Shown piece by piece: positions 29,401 to 38,962 of a stretch of DNA of 64,000 nt (position 1 is the first letter of the stretch; each line of letters opens with the position of its first letter). Origin of the DNA: Gammaproteobacteria bacterium (lineage in GTDB: Bacteria; Pseudomonadota; Gammaproteobacteria; Pseudomonadales; Halieaceae); contig JAUIIQ010000002.1 of NCBI GenBank assembly GCA_030431585.1, positions 1 to 64,000 on the forward strand, given 5' to 3'. A program made the position numbers and the translations under genes. The notes beneath the pieces were generated by a model. That model had not been told where the DNA came from and made no database searches. It saw nothing but the letters and a program-made list of their open reading frames with translations.

Positions 29401-29416
29401 TGTGATCGCGCTCACA
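29401..29416. promoter_or_regulatory. putative CRP/Vfr-type binding site
   Basis: tgtgatcgcgctcaca = TGTGA-N6-TCACA, exact consensus core, about 81 bp upstream of the EAL-HDOD start codon. Confidence 0.6.
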
Positions 29417-29458
29417 AATATGGCACCGAGGCAGGTTGAAACCGCTGCTGCGCGGACA

Positions 29459-29794
29459 TCAGGGCGATTGGATGCGTCTGGCGATCAGTCCAATACCGTG
29501 GAATAGCGTGATGGGGATGAAGAAGCAGGCAAGAAACAGGGGCCCGTTGAAGTCGAGTTCAACCTGGTACTGTGGTGCTCCGCCGGGCGAGGCCAAAGCC
29601 TCCCCTGCTTGCCCGGTGGCAGTTGCGGGCGGGGCAGCCACTATATTCACGTGGCGATTGATGAATGGGCTCAGTATGTCGCGCTTGAGGGGATCCCGGT
29701 CCAGGCTGTGCCACTCGACCAGGGTAATAAAGGAAAGCATGACGGCCCAGACGACGCTGAAATGGGCGGCACGGCTAAAAGCTGCGTGATTCAT
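29459..29794 (-). CDS. small two-TM hypothetical protein
   Basis: 111 aa with N- and C-terminal TM segments. Confidence 0.5.
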   Translation of the reverse strand: MNHAAFSRAAHFSVVWAVMLSFITLVEWHSLDRDPLKRDILSPFINRHVNIVAAPPATATGQAGEALASPGGAPQYQVELDFNGPLFLACFFIPITLFHGIGLIARRIQSP

Positions 29795-30111
29795 GTGCGT
29801 CGATCACCCGGCGGTTGGTTGAATTCAGGCGCAGTATTGCCTTTTCCTGCCACATTTGCCACCCGGCGGAGGGCGTCAGCCATGGCACAGATGGGGCTGT
29901 GGGCTAATCCAGTGCAGTCGCCATGGATTATCTCCAGTATTTGTCGATTTTTTCTTTTTCCTCGCCCGCGCCTGGCGTAGCTTAACTCCAGAGTACGTGG
30001 CTAGCCAAAATCCTGTTGCACCGGGAGTCCGCGCACCCCCCTTTATTTCGGGGCGTGCGGATCATGCCTCGCTGGAAGCGTCATCTTGTTTGAGACTATT
30101 GGAATGCATTC

Positions 30112-30975
30112 GTGAATAACTGTGTGAACTCCTCGTTTGAATTTGTGAAACAGCTTGGCCAGGAGCTGGCCAGTAACGATTTTGACCTGCCTCCTTTTCC
30201 TGACACAGCGCTGCGCGTGCAGGACGCGCTGCGTGACCCCGACGTCGACATCAACAGGCTGGGGCTTATTATCATGTCCGAGCCGACGCTCGCGGCCCGG
30301 CTATTGCGCATGGCCAATTCAGTCATGATGCGCCGCAGCGGTACGATGGAGATCACTGACATCAATACGGCCATCTCCAGAATTGGCTTGACGATGGTGC
30401 AGAACGCGGCAGTGTCGTTTGCCGCCCGTGAAGCATTTACAACGGCCGCTGGCAGTGCCATGCAGGAGCGCCTCGAGCGATTGCGCCGGCACAGTGTAAA
30501 GGTGGCTGCATTCGCCTACATGCTGGGCCGCAAGGCAGATTACATTGGCAAGGCTGACGAGGCGATGTTGGCGGGCCTGCTTCACTCTGTGGGTAAGTTC
30601 TACATCCTGACTCGCGCGGAGAGCTTCCCTGAGCTTTTCGCCGACGAGGCCGCACTGGACGAGCTGATTGCGCAGTGGCACAGCGGTGTAGGCCGGGCTA
30701 TTGTCGAGTCCTGGGGTTTTCCTGAGAGCATCGCCCTGGCCGTTGATGAGCATGAGCTACTGGAGCGTGGCGACATGGACGCGGCTGATGTGACCGACCT
30801 GGTACTGGTTGCCAATCTGCTGGCAACGTTTCCTGACGAAGAACACGGCCGCTGGGAGGAGTTGCACGGCCTGCCGTCTCTGGCGCGCATGAACCTGGAG
30901 GGTGAGTCGTTACAAGCCCTGGTTGAATCTTCCCGGGAAGACGTAGCGTCGATGGTCTCAGCGATGACCGGTTAA
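30112..30975 (+). CDS. HDOD domain protein
   Basis: LPPFPDTALRVQDALRDPDVDINRLGLIIMSEPTLAARLLRMANS; AGLLHSVGKFYIL. GTG start. Confidence 0.88.
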   Translation: MNNCVNSSFEFVKQLGQELASNDFDLPPFPDTALRVQDALRDPDVDINRLGLIIMSEPTLAARLLRMANSVMMRRSGTMEITDINTAISRIGLTMVQNAAVSFAAREAFTTAAGSAMQERLERLRRHSVKVAAFAYMLGRKADYIGKADEAMLAGLLHSVGKFYILTRAESFPELFADEAALDELIAQWHSGVGRAIVESWGFPESIALAVDEHELLERGDMDAADVTDLVLVANLLATFPDEEHGRWEELHGLPSLARMNLEGESLQALVESSREDVASMVSAMTG

Positions 30976-31037
30976 CCTTCCCGGCCCCAGGGTGCGTGTC
31001 TCATTCGCTATGCATGTCATGCCGCCCGGCTATCCTC

Positions 31038-31469
31038 TCAGCCAGCCCATATCACCAAGCCCGCTCGTATCACCAGGCTGATCAGGATTATTGACGAGAG
31101 GAAAAACAGCACAAAGCGCACTTCAATTTTATTCCATAGCGTTTGTTGCAAGGTGTGCAAGACGCGCAAGCCGACGTAGCACCATGCCAGCGTGGCGTTC
31201 AAACCTTCTCCTGCTCCCAGCAGGGCCAGGGTCAGTGCCACGGCATAGAACAGGGTGGGCTGCTCCAGCAAGTGATTGTAGTTGTCAGCTTTCCAGCGCA
31301 CCCGCGGTGGCAGCTCTGCCATCTGTTGACCCTTGGGAAGATCGGGGTCCAGCTTCATACCCGCTCGCTTGATCGCGGGTATGCGTGTGATGTACATCCA
31401 CGCCCACACAATACAGGTAAGCATTAACAGTGCCGTCACCGGCGCCAGTATTTCAGTTGAGGCTTGCAT
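31038..31469 (-). CDS. MAPEG family protein (paralog of 24082..24513)
   Basis: NYNHLLEQPTLFYAVALTLALLGAGEGLNATLAWCYVGLRVLHTLQQ. Confidence 0.88.
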   Translation of the reverse strand: MQASTEILAPVTALLMLTCIVWAWMYITRIPAIKRAGMKLDPDLPKGQQMAELPPRVRWKADNYNHLLEQPTLFYAVALTLALLGAGEGLNATLAWCYVGLRVLHTLQQTLWNKIEVRFVLFFLSSIILISLVIRAGLVIWAG

Positions 31470-31658
31470 AGATCACTCCCAGCGGTTTCTTCATGGCTCC
31501 CAGGCGTGACGTGTGAGGTGCAGAGTCATCCCGGCCTTATGATTAAAATTGTCAGTCAGCGACATATTACATGGCTCTAGCGGACATTGCAGAACTGAAG
31601 TGCCACTGCTTCAATGTCGGGCAATTGGACGGGCAGTTACACAATCGGGGAGAGAAAA

Positions 31659-32576
31659 ATGTTGAAGAATCAGCGGGTGCTGGTGACGGGTGCGACGGGG
31701 CAGGTTGCCCGGCCGATCGTCGAGCAGCTCGATAGCAGCAATGAAGTCTGGGCAGCAGCCCGATTTTCCGATGCCAAGGCAAAAGCAGAGCTTGAGGCCA
31801 GGGGTATCAACACAGTCCGGTTCACGATGGGAGAGGCGGATTTATCCTATCTGCCGGATGTCGACTATGTGATTCACTGCGCTGTCAACGTTGCCCCCGA
31901 CACCACTGACCAGGCGTTGACAGACAATGCGGAGGGAACCGGCTTTCTGATGAAGCGCTACCGCGACGCCAGGGCTTTCTTCCACATGTCTTCCGATTCT
32001 GTCTACCGCGACAACCCGGACCCCAAAGCAGTCATCGACGAAGCGTCCACATTGGGTGGCTACTCAACGTACGCACCTCACTATGCCATGAGCAAGCTGG
32101 CTGCCGAGGGCGTCGTTCGTTACCTTGCCCGTGACTTGCAGTTGCCAACGGTCATAGCACGCCTGGACGTGGCCTATGGTTTGTGTGGCCACGGTGGCGT
32201 GCCAACAGCCCTGTTGCAGATGATGCGTGCGGGTATGGCCTACACTCGCAAAAGCAATGGCGAGAGTTATTGCTGCCCCATTCACGAAGACGACATTGTT
32301 CGGCAGGTCCAGGGTTTGTTGGAGCATGCTTCTGTTCCGGCTCTGGTCGTCAACCTGGGCGGTGATGAGGTTGTGTCTGTTGAGGAAATGATCCGCTTCA
32401 TTGAGTCACTCACCGGGCAGACCATGACCATTGAGGAGGCCGACCTGGCTACCTGGCAGATGAAAATTGTGGATGCAACACGCAGAAAAGCGCTCGCAGG
32501 GCCCTGCACGGTGTCCTGGCAGGAAGGTATACGCAGCGTACTTGAGCAGCGTTTCCCGGGCAGCGTCAGACAATGA
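31659..32576 (+). CDS. NAD-dependent epimerase/dehydratase family protein
   Basis: MLKNQRVLVTGATGQVARPIVEQL; YSTYAPHYAMSKLAAEGVVRYLA. Confidence 0.88.
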   Translation: MLKNQRVLVTGATGQVARPIVEQLDSSNEVWAAARFSDAKAKAELEARGINTVRFTMGEADLSYLPDVDYVIHCAVNVAPDTTDQALTDNAEGTGFLMKRYRDARAFFHMSSDSVYRDNPDPKAVIDEASTLGGYSTYAPHYAMSKLAAEGVVRYLARDLQLPTVIARLDVAYGLCGHGGVPTALLQMMRAGMAYTRKSNGESYCCPIHEDDIVRQVQGLLEHASVPALVVNLGGDEVVSVEEMIRFIESLTGQTMTIEEADLATWQMKIVDATRRKALAGPCTVSWQEGIRSVLEQRFPGSVRQ

Positions 32577-32711
32577 CGTGCGACGACACGTAACGCACGG
32601 AATCAGCACAAATCGGTGTGTTCGTCAGCCGGGCGCAATCTGTGCCCGCAGGGTGAGCAAGCCGCCAGCGTAACGTAAGCGAGCAAAACAAAGAACCCGA
32701 GGAAACAGAGT

Positions 32712-33524
32712 ATGCCTTATCACGACATCAGTCTGCACATTGAGGACGGCGTTGCTTTGCTGACGTTTGAGCGACCCGAGCAGCTGAACGTGTTTACCGG
32801 CTCAATGATTGACGAACTGGGTGATGCCTACCAGCGCTGCGACGCTGACGATGCTGTGCGCGTCCTGGTTGTGACCGGTTCAGGGAAAGCCTTCTGTGCC
32901 GGAATGGACATGAGTGGCGGCGGTGAAACCTTCGGTGGCCACGCCGAGACAGATTTCAGCTCCTGTCCACTGAGTATGCAGGCATGGGAGGTACGGAAAC
33001 CGGTTATCGCCGCCTGCAATGGTCATGCAATTGGTGTTGGTCTGGGAATTGCCGCCCAATGTGACATGCGGGTGCTGGCTGCAGAGGGGAAATACGGCTT
33101 TGTGCAGAACCGACGCGGGGTGGTGGCCGACTTCGCCATCGAACAGGTACTGCCGCGTCTCATCGGCTTTGAGCGGGCCTTTGAGATGATTGTTCGCGGT
33201 GTGAGGATCAGCGGCCTTGAGGCGGCGGAATGGGGCCTGGCCGGTCGCGTTGAGCCGGGGGAAAAGGTTCTCGCAACGGCTTTGGACATCGCCCGCGACA
33301 TGGCGGTGAATTGCTCCCCGCTGGTTATGGGTTTGCACAAGCGGCTGCTGTGGCGGGCGCCCGACATGGGATTGGGCGAATTCGTCGATCTTGAAACCCG
33401 GGCGTTAAAGCACAGCATGGGGGGCGCAGACGCCGTCGAGGGCGGTCTGGCGTTTTTTGAGAAACGTTCACCTCAGTGGTCATCGAGCGTAGCAGCAGAC
33501 TGGCCGGCCTGGATGGACGAGTAA
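32712..33524 (+). CDS. enoyl-CoA hydratase/isomerase family protein
   Basis: GSGKAFCAGMDMSGGGETF; KPVIAACNGHAIGVGLGIAAQCDMRVLA. Confidence 0.92.
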   Translation: MPYHDISLHIEDGVALLTFERPEQLNVFTGSMIDELGDAYQRCDADDAVRVLVVTGSGKAFCAGMDMSGGGETFGGHAETDFSSCPLSMQAWEVRKPVIAACNGHAIGVGLGIAAQCDMRVLAAEGKYGFVQNRRGVVADFAIEQVLPRLIGFERAFEMIVRGVRISGLEAAEWGLAGRVEPGEKVLATALDIARDMAVNCSPLVMGLHKRLLWRAPDMGLGEFVDLETRALKHSMGGADAVEGGLAFFEKRSPQWSSSVAADWPAWMDE

Positions 33525-33547
33525 CGTTACGCTGCGCAGGTCGGGAG

Positions 33548-34471
33548 CTAGCTTTCTGCACCGCCAGCGGTGGCAGCCTGGCGTCTTAGCACGCGCGCTC
33601 TTTTGTCTTCTCCATCGTGGCTCCAGCCCGGCGCCAGCAGCAGATAGCGCCAGCGTTCTGACCAGCGCCTGGAGCGTTTCCAGTCCCGCCATATCGACTG
33701 ATACTCGTGGGTGGCAACGTCTACGGGTCGATACGATGTGATGTTTGAAGTGAGTCCATAGCAGGGCTTCTCCCCGGGTACTTCCTCTGAAAACGAGCCG
33801 AAGATGCGGTCCCAGATAATCAGGATGCCGCCATGGTTGCAATCCAGATAGCGCACATTGGATGCATGGTGCACCCGGTGGTGGGAGGGCGTGTTGAACA
33901 CGAATTCCAGGGCGGCCGGCAGGCGCCCGATGAGCTCTGTGTGTATCCAGAACTGGTAAAACAGGTTCAGCGCCATCATGGTGAAGATCATAAGGGGGTC
34001 AAAGCCCAGCAGCGGCAGCGGCAGCCAGAAGAGGAACTTGTGCAGTCTTTCGCCAACTCCCTGGCGCAGTGCGGTGGCGAAGTTCATCCTGATCGCCGAA
34101 TGGTGGGTGACGTGGCCTGCCCAGAATAATCTGACCTCGTGGTTGAGGCGGTGGAACCAGTAGTAGACAAAATCGTCCAGCACCAGAAGTAGTGCCCAGG
34201 CCCACCACTGGCGTTGTACAACATCTCGCAGGGGGCTCCATTCGTGCAGGTAGTAGAAGATAACGAACGCGCCCAGCTTGGGTAGAAACTCCACAAAGGG
34301 GGTGAAGAACATCATCCAGAACGATGCCCTGGTATCCCGTGCCTCATATAGCGCCAGCCGGCGTCTGCGGCTGTAGCCGTACTCAAGAGCTACTGCCAGC
34401 AGGAATACCGGGACAAAGAAGTAGAGTAACTTGTCATTGCTAAAATCGCTGAAAATTTGCGCGAACGTCAC
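33548..34471 (-). CDS. sterol desaturase / fatty-acid hydroxylase family protein
   Basis: His-box pattern FYYWFHRLNHEVRLFWAGHVTHHSA; TPSHHRVHHASNVRYLDCNHGGILIIWDRIFGSF. Confidence 0.92.
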   Translation of the reverse strand: MTFAQIFSDFSNDKLLYFFVPVFLLAVALEYGYSRRRRLALYEARDTRASFWMMFFTPFVEFLPKLGAFVIFYYLHEWSPLRDVVQRQWWAWALLLVLDDFVYYWFHRLNHEVRLFWAGHVTHHSAIRMNFATALRQGVGERLHKFLFWLPLPLLGFDPLMIFTMMALNLFYQFWIHTELIGRLPAALEFVFNTPSHHRVHHASNVRYLDCNHGGILIIWDRIFGSFSEEVPGEKPCYGLTSNITSYRPVDVATHEYQSIWRDWKRSRRWSERWRYLLLAPGWSHDGEDKRARVLRRQAATAGGAES

Positions 34472-34628
34472 AGCATTTCATCCGTACTCGTGGGGTCAGG
34501 GCCCGCTGCCAATATTGTCTTAATAAATCCGGCTGTGCACACCGGGAGGCAGGGCACACGCAGGTGTGCCGGCGCAGGGGCAGCTCCCCGGGTGAACTGC
34601 TGCCGCAGTGGAAGCGTACTATTACGGT

Positions 34629-34793
34629 ATGAATAAAACCAGTTTACCCAGCAAAGTCTGCCCGGTGTGTGAGCGCTCGTTTGACTGGCGTCGCAAGTGG
34701 CGTTTGAACTGGGCCGATGTAATCTACTGCTCGGAGCGCTGCCGTCGCAGCAGGGTTCGCCCGCTGCGGAAAAAGAGCGAGATGCGAAAGTAA
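34629..34793 (+). CDS. DUF2256 zinc-ribbon protein
   Basis: [32 protein letters not shown]. Confidence 0.9.
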   Translation: MNKTSLPSKVCPVCERSFDWRRKWRLNWADVIYCSERCRRSRVRPLRKKSEMRK

Positions 34794-35464
34794 TGGCGTC
34801 TGGAGTGGGCGCAGCCACAGCTTTAACCAGGCGGGAGTCAGGCGCACCGAATCCCCAGGGGAAGGCCGCCCTGCCTCTGCTTGGCGAGCTGCAGGCCTGG
34901 CGCGACGTTGCAACCAATGCCAGCACACCTGAGCAGGTCATGGTGAGCTATCTGTGCAGTCTGCTGGTGCTATCGTCGGAGTTCAGCTTCAAGCCAGTGC
35001 CCTGTACCGACTACCATCTTTACTATCGGGCCGAGCGCTGGAGCCTTTCGCTCATCGCCCCTCAGGAATGGCGTCCGGCTCGTTGGCGGGAGTATGCCGG
35101 GCGCTGTCAGTTGCAGCGGGACGCTACCTGGCGAATCACTCCCGCTGCCGATATGGCGGGAAACAAGCCCCTGTGTGACGCCTTGATCGCATTCGAAGAG
35201 GCCTTTCGTGAACGCTTCCTGACTGCTGACAACGTTGCGGACGACCTGCCGCATTATGAAGCAGCTCTGCCTTACCATCGCAGGGTTCTGGCATCGGCTT
35301 TGGCAAGTGCTGTGGCGCGTTCGCTGGGCCAGCTGGGCCTGGGCCACGCCAGCGGCAGGGAACTGCTGCCCAGGTTGACAGGACTGCAGGCGATTGCGCC
35401 TCCAACCACAGTTGGCGAGGCTCACCCGGGTGCCTACCGCGCTTGTCCTGTTGGCGCTCCATAG
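34793..35464 (+). CDS. DUF2452-like protein, translationally coupled to the DUF2256 gene
   Basis: taATG overlap with upstream stop; NPQGK..., YHLYYRAERWSLSLIAPQEWRP..., CQLQRDATW. Confidence 0.7.
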   Translation: MASGVGAATALTRRESGAPNPQGKAALPLLGELQAWRDVATNASTPEQVMVSYLCSLLVLSSEFSFKPVPCTDYHLYYRAERWSLSLIAPQEWRPARWREYAGRCQLQRDATWRITPAADMAGNKPLCDALIAFEEAFRERFLTADNVADDLPHYEAALPYHRRVLASALASAVARSLGQLGLGHASGRELLPRLTGLQAIAPPTTVGEAHPGAYRACPVGAP

Positions 35465-35519
35465 CCGACAGATGTGCTATGGTGCTTTGCTAATTCATAG
35501 CGCCATGTGGAGCCCGAAA

Positions 35520-36656
35520 ATGAGCACAGTCAATCAATCTCGACAAATTCAATCCCTGATTACCCAGGAAGGGCAGCTTGAGCTGAGTATTGTCACCGTC
35601 GACATGCCTGAGCCGGCGCCTGATGAGGTGATTGTACGAGTGGAGGCGGCGCCCATTAATCCCTCTGATCTCGCCTTGCTGACCGGCCCCGCGGACCTGC
35701 GTACGGCAAAGCAGGGCGGCACAGATGATGCGCCTGTCATCACAGCTGATATTCCCCGGAAACTGATGGGCACTGTCGCCGGCCGTGTTGGCGAGCCCAT
35801 GGCCGTTGGCAATGAGGCCGCGGGTGTGGTGGTGGCGGCCGGGTCCGATGAGGCCGCGCAGGCACTGATGGGCAAAACGGTGGCTATTGTCGGTGGCGAA
35901 ATGTTTGCCAGCTATCGCTGCGTCAAGGCGATGATGGCGCTGCCTATGCTGGAGGGCATTGCGCCAGCCGAGGCCGCTTCCAGTTTCGTCAACCCGATGA
36001 CCGCGCTGGGAATGGTGGAGACCATGCGGGAAGAGGGATTTACCGCGCTGGTGCATACCGCAGCGGCCTCCAACCTTGGGCAAATGCTGAATCGTGTGTG
36101 TATAGCCGATGGCATAGAGCTGGTGAATATCGTACGCAAGCCCGAGCAGGAAGAGATACTGCGGGAAATCGGTGCCAAGTACGTCGTGAACTCCAGCGCT
36201 GACAGTTTCGCCGAAGACCTTACCGCCGCTATAGAGGCCACGGGCGCTTATCTGGCGTTCGATGCGACGGGTGGCGGCAACATGGCCAATACCATTCTCA
36301 CCTGCATGGAACGCGCCGCGACCAAAGGCATGGAATACAACCGCTACGGTTCTGACACGCTGAAAAAGGTGTACGTCTATGGCCGGCTGGACCTGTCACC
36401 CATGCAGCTGACGGCTGCCTACGGGTTCTCATTCAGCGTGAGTGGCTGGCTGCTGACGCCGTTCCTGCAGCGTATTGGCATGCCCCGCATGCTGGAGCTG
36501 AGAGCGCGGGTGGCCAAGGAAATCCGCACCACCTTTGCCAGCCACTATACCGCTGAGGTTTCTATGGAAGAGGCCCTCTCGCTGGATATATTGATGGAAT
36601 ACAGCCAACGCCATACCGGGCAGAAATACCTGATCAATCCGCACAAGCAAGGCTAG
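35520..36656 (+). CDS. MDR-family zinc-binding-type dehydrogenase
   Basis: APDEVIVRVEAAPINPSDLALL; GNEAAGVVVAAG; VHTAAASNLGQMLNR. Confidence 0.88.
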   Translation: MSTVNQSRQIQSLITQEGQLELSIVTVDMPEPAPDEVIVRVEAAPINPSDLALLTGPADLRTAKQGGTDDAPVITADIPRKLMGTVAGRVGEPMAVGNEAAGVVVAAGSDEAAQALMGKTVAIVGGEMFASYRCVKAMMALPMLEGIAPAEAASSFVNPMTALGMVETMREEGFTALVHTAAASNLGQMLNRVCIADGIELVNIVRKPEQEEILREIGAKYVVNSSADSFAEDLTAAIEATGAYLAFDATGGGNMANTILTCMERAATKGMEYNRYGSDTLKKVYVYGRLDLSPMQLTAAYGFSFSVSGWLLTPFLQRIGMPRMLELRARVAKEIRTTFASHYTAEVSMEEALSLDILMEYSQRHTGQKYLINPHKQG

Positions 36657-36779
36657 TGGCCCGCTGTGTTGCATGCTGCTGATTGTTTATTGAGGCCTGG
36701 CACGTCCGGGGGTATCCTTGCGTTTTCCGTATTCTGATCAAGTTATGCTGCCTGTGGTCATGCATTGGAGCGGATTCGC

Positions 36780-38960
36780 ATGAGAGTCTTCTTCGGCCCC
36801 CGAATGCGCACCTTGTTGCTGGCGGTGCTAATGCTGCCGGCCCTTGGTTGCGGTGAGCCGCCCTGGAATAACCCGAATCCCCCGTCGCCGGAAGGACAGG
36901 TGGTCTATCAGTCGGTAATGTCTCCGGCGCCACCGAAGCATCTCGATCCAGCCACGTCCTACGCATCAGATGAAAGCCTGTTCCTGATGCAGATCTACCA
37001 GCCGCCCATGGGTTATCACTTTCTCAAGCGGCCCTACGAGTTAATTCCCCTGGGGCTGGAGGACTTCCCGGAAATCCGCTTTCTTGACGAGGATGGCAAT
37101 GAAGTAGCGGAGAGTGACGACAGCCTTGCTTATACACGCTATACCCTGACAGTGCGCGCCGACGAGCATTACCAGCCTCACCCTGCGTTTGCTATGAACG
37201 AGGCGGGCGAGCCGCTGTACCTGTTCGATGATGCTGCACAGGGCAGGCGTTTCAGCCAGGTCCCCGATTTCCCGCAGACTGGCGACCGGCCACTGCGCGC
37301 CAACGACTACGCCTATGGCATCAAGCGTCTGGCGGACCCTCAGCTGGGCTCGCCCATGCTGGGCTTTATGTCCCAGTACATTGTGGGAATGTCGGCGTTT
37401 TCCGAGCAGCTTGCGCAAGTACCCCGGGACGGCTGGGTGAATCTGGATGAATATGATATGGCTGGCCTGGAGGTAGAGGATGAGCGCATCCTGCACATTA
37501 CTATTCACGGGCGCTATCCGCAGTTCCTTTACTGGCTGGCGATGCACTTCTTCTCGCCTGTCGCGCCAGAGGTGGACCGTTTTTACCACAACCCGGGTTT
37601 CGCCGAGCGCAACCTCACCCTGAATTGGTGGCCCGTGGGTACCGGCCCGTTCATGATGGTGCGCAACGACCCCAACAGCGAGATTGTGCTGGAGCGAAAC
37701 CCCAATTATCGCGAGGATTATTTCCCGTCCGAGGGCGCTCCCGGAGATGCTGAAGCCGGTTTTCTCGATGATGCCGGCAAGCGCCTTCCCCTGGTGGATC
37801 GTGCAGTATTTCGCCTGGAGAAGGAGGTCCTGCCATTGTGGACCAAATTCCTGCAAGGCTATTACGATCGTTCCGGAGAGAATCATGGCAACACCAAAGG
37901 CGTATTCGACCAGGCCTTTATCGTTGGCCCTGACGGTGTCGAGATGTCTGGCGATGTGGCAGACCATGGCATCACCATGTCACCGGATGTGAAGCCCGCC
38001 ATCTACTACTACGGCTTCAATATGCGCGATCCGCTGGTTGGCGGTTACACCGAGGAGAAACGTAAACTGCGTCGCGCATTGCAGATCGTCTTCAACGTGG
38101 AGGAATACCTGGCCATTTTTTACAAGGGCAACGGCATTACTGCCCATAACCTGATACCTCCTGGTCTTTCCGGCCATTTGCAGGGCGAGGCGGGCATAAA
38201 CCCCTATACCCATGAATGGGTTAATGGTGAAGCAGTCAGGCGGAGTATTGATGAAGCCAGGAAACTGCTCGCCGAGGCGGGGTACCCGAATGGCCGTGAT
38301 GCCCGCACCGGGGAACCGCTGAAGATATTTATCGACGTGCAAACCCAGGCTATCGGCAATACGCAGATGAACTGGATGGACCGCATATTTGGCCAGATTG
38401 GCGTGCAGGTTGAGTATCGCCCGGCTGACTGGAACCGGACTCGCGAAAAACTGCTTACCGGTAACACGCAGATCTACTCTCATGGCTGGCTGGCGGATTA
38501 TCCAGACCCGGAGAATTTCCTGTTCCTGCTCTTCGGCCCCGAGAGTCCATTGTTGTGCAAGTGTGACGGCGCCAACAATTCCAATTTCGAGCATCCCGAG
38601 TACGACGAATTGTTCCGCAAGGTGCGCGTGTCTGCACCGGGCCCGGAGCGCGATGCCATGGTGGCACGCATGGTTGAGATATTCCGTGAGGAGGCAGTGT
38701 GGCTGTATGCCTATTACCCCAAGGACATCTACCTGAACAATAGCTGGGTTCACAACACCAAGCGACACGGTATCTCCAAGGCCACTCTCAAATATATCCG
38801 TATAGACAGTGAGGAGCGCGAACAGCGCAGGCGTGAATGGAACCAGCCGGTTACCTGGCCACTTTATGCTGCCGGCCTGTTACTTGTAGGGCTCATGTTG
38901 CCCGGAGTGACTGCCTACCGGCGACGCCAGAATGCCACCGCGCGTCAGGGAGAAAACTGA
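36780..38960 (+). CDS. oligopeptide-type ABC transporter substrate-binding lipoprotein with C-terminal TM
   Basis: N-terminal lipobox-like LPALGCG; SBP_bac_5-like body (HLDPATSY..., GWLADYPDPENFLFLLF); C-terminal WPLYAAGLLLVGLMLPGVTAYRRRQ. Confidence 0.85.
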   Translation: MRVFFGPRMRTLLLAVLMLPALGCGEPPWNNPNPPSPEGQVVYQSVMSPAPPKHLDPATSYASDESLFLMQIYQPPMGYHFLKRPYELIPLGLEDFPEIRFLDEDGNEVAESDDSLAYTRYTLTVRADEHYQPHPAFAMNEAGEPLYLFDDAAQGRRFSQVPDFPQTGDRPLRANDYAYGIKRLADPQLGSPMLGFMSQYIVGMSAFSEQLAQVPRDGWVNLDEYDMAGLEVEDERILHITIHGRYPQFLYWLAMHFFSPVAPEVDRFYHNPGFAERNLTLNWWPVGTGPFMMVRNDPNSEIVLERNPNYREDYFPSEGAPGDAEAGFLDDAGKRLPLVDRAVFRLEKEVLPLWTKFLQGYYDRSGENHGNTKGVFDQAFIVGPDGVEMSGDVADHGITMSPDVKPAIYYYGFNMRDPLVGGYTEEKRKLRRALQIVFNVEEYLAIFYKGNGITAHNLIPPGLSGHLQGEAGINPYTHEWVNGEAVRRSIDEARKLLAEAGYPNGRDARTGEPLKIFIDVQTQAIGNTQMNWMDRIFGQIGVQVEYRPADWNRTREKLLTGNTQIYSHGWLADYPDPENFLFLLFGPESPLLCKCDGANNSNFEHPEYDELFRKVRVSAPGPERDAMVARMVEIFREEAVWLYAYYPKDIYLNNSWVHNTKRHGISKATLKYIRIDSEEREQRRREWNQPVTWPLYAAGLLLVGLMLPGVTAYRRRQNATARQGEN

Positions 38961-38962
38961 TC

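Noticed and set aside
33525-33556. small palindromes gtaacgttac and agctagct in the gap between convergent genes
   Set aside because: Too short, no T-tract, likely chance.
35459-35482. ccatagc...gctatgg inverted repeat between DUF2452 and dehydrogenase genes
   Set aside because: Only 7 bp arms; could be an operator but unsupported.
36041-38768. long antisense ORFs 37041..37967 and 37980..38768 opposite the SBP gene
   Set aside because: The plus-strand SBP has clear family motifs; these are shadows.
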